From CAYWBI01 sp964456445 (GTDB lineage Bacteria; Calditrichota; Calditrichia; Calditrichales; J004), in the NCBI GenBank assembly GCA_964456445.1, contig CAYWBI010000142.1, positions 1 through 10,060 of the forward strand: DNA of 10,060 nucleotides, given 5' to 3'. The position numbers and the translations under genes were made by a program. Shown here piece by piece: positions 6,532-10,060 of this stretch; position 1 is the first letter of the stretch; each line of letters starts with the position of its first letter. Under the pieces are notes generated by a model that searched no databases, had not been told where the DNA came from, and saw only the letters and a program-made list of their open reading frames with translations.

Positions 6532-9312
6532 ATGAGTAGATATCCTACTTCATACAAGTTTTTTATTTCAATTGTTGCCAGTGTCTTGCTTGTTTCCATG
6601 GCTTTTGCGCAGACAGGAAAGATTGCGGGATCGGTAACAGATAAAGCAACCGGCGAAGGCTTGGCCGGGGCAAATGTGGAAGTTGTTGATCATTACACCG
6701 GTGCAGCTTCTGACCTAAACGGTGAGTTTTTAATTACAGTTGAGCCGGGCACCTATACCTTACGGGCCACCTATGAAGGCTATGCCAACCAGGAAAAGGA
6801 AGTTACCGTGGAAGCCGGTGGAACAGCGGAGGTCAATTTTAAACTTAAAGAAACGGTTGCTCAATTTGGCGAGGCGGTCGTGGTCATAGGTACCCGTTCC
6901 CATAAAAGCAGAACGGTGACCGATACACCTGTACCGGTGGATGTATTGGATATTAAAAAATTAGTTGCCGAAGCGCCACAGGTAACAATAAACCAAATTC
7001 TCAATTATGTTGCACCGTCCTTTTCGTCGAACACACAAACCATTTCCGATGGTACCGACCATATTGATCCGGCTTCACTACGTGGTCTTGGACCGGATCA
7101 GGTGCTTGTTTTGATAAATGGAAAAAGACGTCACTCATCTTCTCTTGTAAATGTGAACGGGACATTTGGCCGTGGTAATGTAGGCACCGACCTTAACGCC
7201 ATTCCGGCTTCGTCAATTGACCGTATCGAAGTGCTTCGTGACGGAGCTGCGGCTCAGTATGGTTCCGATGCCATAGCAGGTGTTATAAATATTGTTCTAA
7301 AAAAATCTACCAATAAACTAAATGTAAATACCAGTACGGGCATATATAGTTCTTCGGAATCCGAGAACGGAAATCCTGACGGCGCTGAGCGTTCTTTAGA
7401 TGTCAATTTTGGCATTCCTCTTGGCGAACAGGGCGGATTTGTCAATTTCACCGGTTCGTACCTGCATCGCGACCCAACCAATCGCATGAAAGAATGGGAA
7501 GGAACGATATTTAAAGGCTATAATGATCCTGCCTTGGGCGGAGACCCCAATGCGGACATCACCGATGCGGAACTGCAAAAACGTGGCTTAAAGCGCAGTG
7601 ACTTTAATATGCGTGTTGGTCAGTCGCGTTTGGATCAGGGAACCTTATTTATGAATATGGCTGTTCCTGCCGGTTTTGCCACACAGTTTTATGCTTTTGG
7701 CGGTATCGGTTATCGTCATGGTAATGCGGCCGGTTTCTATCGTTTGCCCTATCAGGAACGTGCCGTAACATCGGTATATCCAAACGGTTTTCTGCCGGAA
7801 ATTAACTCCAATATCTTTGACCAGTCTCTGGCCATTGGCATTAAAGGTCAAATACATGGATGGAATCTGGATCTAAGTAATACAATTGGACGCAATAGTT
7901 TTCAGTTTCAGATTGGCAACACCTTAAATGCATCATTAGAAGGCGCCACCAAGACAAGCTATAATTCCGGCGGTTTTGCCTTTACACAAAACACATCCAA
8001 CTTTGACGCCAGTAAATACTTTACGGGTGTTCTTGGTGATGGCTTAAATGCTGCCTTTGGCGCAGAATATCGTTGGGAAAACTACCAAATATTTGCCGGT
8101 GAAGAAGGTTCTTATGCAAAATATGATAAGCGGGGCGATATTGTTACGCCAAATACACCGGATTCCTTATTGGTCCGCGGACCAAATGGGAAAGTCCGTC
8201 CCGGTGGCGCACAGGTATTTCCAGGATTTCGCCCGGAAAACGAGGTAGATGCTATCCGATCCAGTGTAGCCTTTTATACGGATTTAGAAATAGATTTAAG
8301 CAAAGAGCTGTTTGCTGAACTTGCCTATCGATTTGAGGACTACAGCGATTTTGGTACAACAAATAATTTTAAATTAGCTTCACGCTTAAAAGTAAATGAT
8401 ATGTTCACTATCCGTGGCGCCGCAAGCACCGGATTCCGCGCACCATCCTTGCACCAGATCAACTTTAACAGCACGGCCACACTTTTTGTTGATGGTATTC
8501 CAAATGAAGTCGGTACTTTTAGTAATAACAGCCGTGTAGCTCATATTTTAGGTATTCCTAAACTAAAACAAGAAACATCCAGCAACATCAGCATTGGTGT
8601 AGCTGCTAAATTTCCTGATCTTAACCTACGCGCAACCCTCGACGGCTATAGTGTCTGGATTGATAATCGTATTGTTAAAACTGGTACATTTAAAGCATCT
8701 ACGGATCCGGCAGATGCCGAACTCGCACGTTTGCTGGCAAGTGTAAACGCAACCGGCGCTGCCTTTTTTGCCAACGCTATAGACACCAAAACACAGGGTA
8801 TTGATTTGGTTATTACCCATGAGATGGATCTTGGCGAAGGAACAAATCTGCGTAGTGATTTATCCGGTACTTTTTCAAAAACCGTACAAGTTGGTGATAT
8901 CCATGCATCCAGTCTTCTTAAGAATAAGCTAGATACTTATTTTGATGAGACCAGCCGGATTTACCTGGAATCCGCTGTTCCGCATACTAAGTTTAACATT
9001 ACCGAAACATATAACGCTGAAGATTTCAACGTTATGTTACGCGCTGTTTATTTTGGTGAAGTAGATGAAGCCACAAATAATTTAGCCAACCAACAAACCT
9101 TTTCAGCAAAGGTGGTATTTGATGCCAGTGTTGCCTATCAGGTTCTTAAAGGGGCAAAATTTGTATTGGGTGTAAACAACCTGCTTGATACATATCCGGA
9201 CAAAAACATCCCAGCCAATCAAAGCGGGGGGCGTTTTCTTTACTCCAGAAGATCACAACAGTTTGGCTATATGGGCCGTTTTCTATCAGCTCGTATGATT
9301 TTTGATCTGTAG
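6532..9312 (+). CDS. TonB-dependent outer-membrane receptor with N-terminal carboxypeptidase-regulatory-like domain
   Basis: The product has 926 residues and is complete. The order is signal peptide (1-26, ending MAFA before QTG), a carboxypeptidase-regulatory-like beta-sandwich (about 28-107, GKIAGSVTDKATGEGLAGANV onward), a TonB-box-like segment EAVVVIGT (114-121), a plug domain (about 124-258), and a 22-strand-type barrel to the end. The plug contains LRGLGPDQVLVLINGKRRH, NAIPASSIDRIEVLRDGAA and YGSDAIAGVINIVLK. That plug signature is shared with a broad group of receptors in proteobacteria and FCB bacteria whose ligands (siderophores, cobalamin, sugars, peptides) vary. A SusD-like partner gene does not follow, so it is not a standard SusC/D pair. 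The chain ends in FDL rather than a terminal aromatic residue. It is transcribed divergently from the TetR-led cluster and has its own terminator. The substrate is unknown. Confidence 0.95.
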   Translation: MSRYPTSYKFFISIVASVLLVSMAFAQTGKIAGSVTDKATGEGLAGANVEVVDHYTGAASDLNGEFLITVEPGTYTLRATYEGYANQEKEVTVEAGGTAEVNFKLKETVAQFGEAVVVIGTRSHKSRTVTDTPVPVDVLDIKKLVAEAPQVTINQILNYVAPSFSSNTQTISDGTDHIDPASLRGLGPDQVLVLINGKRRHSSSLVNVNGTFGRGNVGTDLNAIPASSIDRIEVLRDGAAAQYGSDAIAGVINIVLKKSTNKLNVNTSTGIYSSSESENGNPDGAERSLDVNFGIPLGEQGGFVNFTGSYLHRDPTNRMKEWEGTIFKGYNDPALGGDPNADITDAELQKRGLKRSDFNMRVGQSRLDQGTLFMNMAVPAGFATQFYAFGGIGYRHGNAAGFYRLPYQERAVTSVYPNGFLPEINSNIFDQSLAIGIKGQIHGWNLDLSNTIGRNSFQFQIGNTLNASLEGATKTSYNSGGFAFTQNTSNFDASKYFTGVLGDGLNAAFGAEYRWENYQIFAGEEGSYAKYDKRGDIVTPNTPDSLLVRGPNGKVRPGGAQVFPGFRPENEVDAIRSSVAFYTDLEIDLSKELFAELAYRFEDYSDFGTTNNFKLASRLKVNDMFTIRGAASTGFRAPSLHQINFNSTATLFVDGIPNEVGTFSNNSRVAHILGIPKLKQETSSNISIGVAAKFPDLNLRATLDGYSVWIDNRIVKTGTFKASTDPADAELARLLASVNATGAAFFANAIDTKTQGIDLVITHEMDLGEGTNLRSDLSGTFSKTVQVGDIHASSLLKNKLDTYFDETSRIYLESAVPHTKFNITETYNAEDFNVMLRAVYFGEVDEATNNLANQQTFSAKVVFDASVAYQVLKGAKFVLGVNNLLDTYPDKNIPANQSGGRFLYSRRSQQFGYMGRFLSARMIFDL

Positions 9313-9335
9313 ATTTTTTTAGTCCCAAAATATAA

Positions 9336-9366
9336 AAGCCTGTCTATATAGACGGGCTTTTTTTTT
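9336..9366 (+). terminator. Rho-independent terminator of the receptor gene
   Basis: AAGCCTGTCT (9336-9345) pairs with AGACGGGCTT (9350-9359) over ten bases with one G-U pair, around an ATAT loop, and a run of nine T (9358-9366) follows. It lies 24 bases after the receptor stop codon. Confidence 0.92.
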
Positions 9367-9620
9367 GACTCTGGTTTGCCGAAGATTTAATACAGTGGTA
9401 TTTTTAAACTACTTATCCGTATCTAAAATGTAAACATTGAACATTCATCATTCCTGTCCGGTTTAAATCAAAATCTCTGACATTTCCACATAACTCCATA
9501 AAAAACAATAGTTTTTTTCTTTTTTTCATGGAAATAAGTTCATCTGTTCTTTCATAGAAGGAGTAGGCCCGTACCAGCCTGCACCTGCCGATCCGCATCT
9601 TTTTGCTTTTCGGTAGACTA
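9367..9620. other. Intergenic stretch with no recognised gene
   Basis: This AT-rich stretch follows the terminator. It ends in a somewhat GC-richer segment (about 9560-9620) that abuts the hairpin cluster and may belong to the same repeat. An 80-codon reading frame on the minus strand has no ribosome-binding site or recognisable domain and extends into the hairpins, so I do not call it a gene. Confidence 0.5.
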
Positions 9621-9621
9621 A

Positions 9622-9745
9622 CCCCGTCCTTTAGGGCGGGGAGGAAACCGGGCAACGCAACGAATGGGGCTTCAGCCCAACCACTTCACGGGCTAAAGCC
9701 CGGGCTAATCGCCAGGACCGTTTGTCCCCGGGATAAATCCCGGGG
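9622..9745. repeat. Cluster of four GC-rich hairpins, REP/IS200-IS605-end-like
   Basis: Four consecutive imperfect palindromes occupy 124 bases. The first is CCCCGTCC-TTTA-GGGCGGGG (9622-9641, one G-U pair). The second is GGGCT-TC-AGCCC (9667-9678). The third is CGGGCT-AA-AGCCCG (9689-9702). The fourth is CCCCGGGAT-AA-ATCCCGGGG (9726-9745). Hairpins two and three share the GGGCT/AGCCC core. The first closely resembles the end hairpins of IS200/IS605 elements, and the others resemble the dispersed repeats handled by REP-associated (RAYT/Y1) transposases. No transposase of that class is visible in the window, so this would be a non-autonomous copy. The base composition stands out sharply from the AT-rich flanks. 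Confidence 0.75.
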
Positions 9746-9850
9746 TTATTCATGAAGTCACCGGAGTTATCTTCCAAAATTAACCGGAAAGTAGAGAACA
9801 TTCATAAATTAGGCTCTCTTGGTAAATCTATGGGTAAATAGTTGAAAAAG

Positions 9851-9912
9851 GAGCATCAATCTCCATATTTTAATTCGTACAATTAAAATAAACATCAGGG
9901 AGAAAGATGCTC
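9851..9912. repeat. 62-base imperfect inverted repeat over the transposase-fragment start
   Basis: GAGCATCAATCTCC (9851-9864) and the reverse complement of 9899-9912 match at 12 of 14 positions. Nested inside, TTTTAATT (9868-9875) and AATTAAAA (9881-9888) form a perfect 8-base stem around CGTAC. Folded as RNA, it would bury the GGGAG and ATG of the downstream reading frame. Confidence 0.7.
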
Positions 9913-10060
9913 GTCAAAACATTATTGTGGTGTGGCAAGGATAGAACGTCGAAAACACTGCTCATGTTTTTCAGGTTTTTAGGCAATGAAAAATCCTGTT
10001 TGATCAGATACGTTTGTACGGATATGTGGCAGCCCTATCTTAAAGTAATCAAAAAGAAGG
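9907..10060 (+). pseudogene. ISL3-family transposase fragment (DDE domain, 5' truncated, runs off the window)
   Basis: The 51 visible codons include LLWCGKDRTSKTLLMFFRFLG and VCTDMWQPYLKVIKKK, the typical middle part of IS204/IS1001/IS1096/IS1165 (ISL3) transposases. The aspartate in CTDMW should be the second catalytic acid. The usual N-terminal zinc finger, helix-turn-helix and first catalytic aspartate are absent, because an in-frame stop lies at 9889-9891 and non-coding repeat sequence precedes it. GGGAG (9898-9902) sits 4 bases before the ATG, so a short protein might still be made. A full ISL3 transposase has roughly 400 residues. I regard this as a decayed or deleted copy, but the 3' part is outside the window. 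Confidence 0.7.

Larger units (their letters stand above)
9812..10060 (+). mobile_element. Partial, internally deleted ISL3-family insertion sequence (left part)
   Basis: The sequence from 9812 begins GGCTCTCTTGGTAAAT, which resembles the GGCTCTT-type terminal inverted repeats of ISL3-family elements. GGTAAAT recurs at 9821-9827 and 9833-9839, a spacing expected for transposase-binding sites. It is preceded by AT-rich ATAAATTA (9804-9811), a candidate half of an 8-base target duplication. Only about 95 bases separate this end from sequence coding for the middle of the transposase, so the N-terminal half of the gene appears to be missing. The element continues past the window edge, so the right end cannot be seen. 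Confidence 0.55.

Noticed and set aside
9413..9655. 80-codon minus-strand reading frame downstream of the receptor terminator
   Set aside because: It has no ribosome-binding site and no recognisable domain, and its first codons fall in the GC-rich hairpin cluster, which gives open frames by composition.
9622..9745. CRISPR array
   Set aside because: The palindromes differ from one another in sequence and spacing; there is no constant repeat with unique spacers and no cas gene.

Overview
The window looks like a chromosomal segment of a Gram-negative, diderm bacterium. It encodes an outer-membrane beta-barrel, a TonB-dependent receptor with an N-terminal carboxypeptidase-regulatory-like domain, and a LolA-like periplasmic protein. 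The receptor architecture fits the Bacteroidota/Chlorobiota/Calditrichota (FCB) superphylum. Purine-rich Shine-Dalgarno sequences precede most genes, including a full AGGAGG before the receptor, which argues against a typical Bacteroidota and leaves Calditrichota- or Ignavibacteria-like lineages as my best guess. This taxonomic call is inference only.

Positions 50-6190 (minus strand) hold six co-directional genes, read from right to left: a TetR-family repressor, a LolA-like periplasmic protein, two FtsX/MacB-type ABC permeases, a LolD/MacB-type ATPase, and an outer-membrane beta-barrel protein. Together they could form one trans-envelope route. The permease pair and ATPase would extract a lipid, lipoprotein or other hydrophobic substrate from the inner membrane, the LolA-like protein would carry it, and the barrel would receive or export it. 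A promoter overlapped by a TGACCG-AC-CGGTCA palindrome lies just upstream of the TetR gene and suggests autoregulation.

Positions 6228-6531 are a divergent intergenic region. It leads into a 926-codon TonB-dependent receptor gene on the plus strand (6532-9312), followed by a clear intrinsic terminator (9336-9366).

Positions 9367-10060 are repeat and mobile-element territory. A featureless AT-rich stretch comes first, then four tandem GC-rich hairpins of REP/IS200-IS605-like appearance (9622-9745). Next is what looks like the left end of an ISL3-family insertion sequence, joined after about 95 bases to a 5'-truncated ISL3 DDE transposase reading frame that runs off the window. A 62-base imperfect inverted repeat covers the ribosome-binding site and start codon of that fragment.

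I see no rRNA, tRNA, CRISPR array or phage genes. The most system-like content is the six-gene envelope transport cluster. Its parts belong to known families, but its substrate is unknown.
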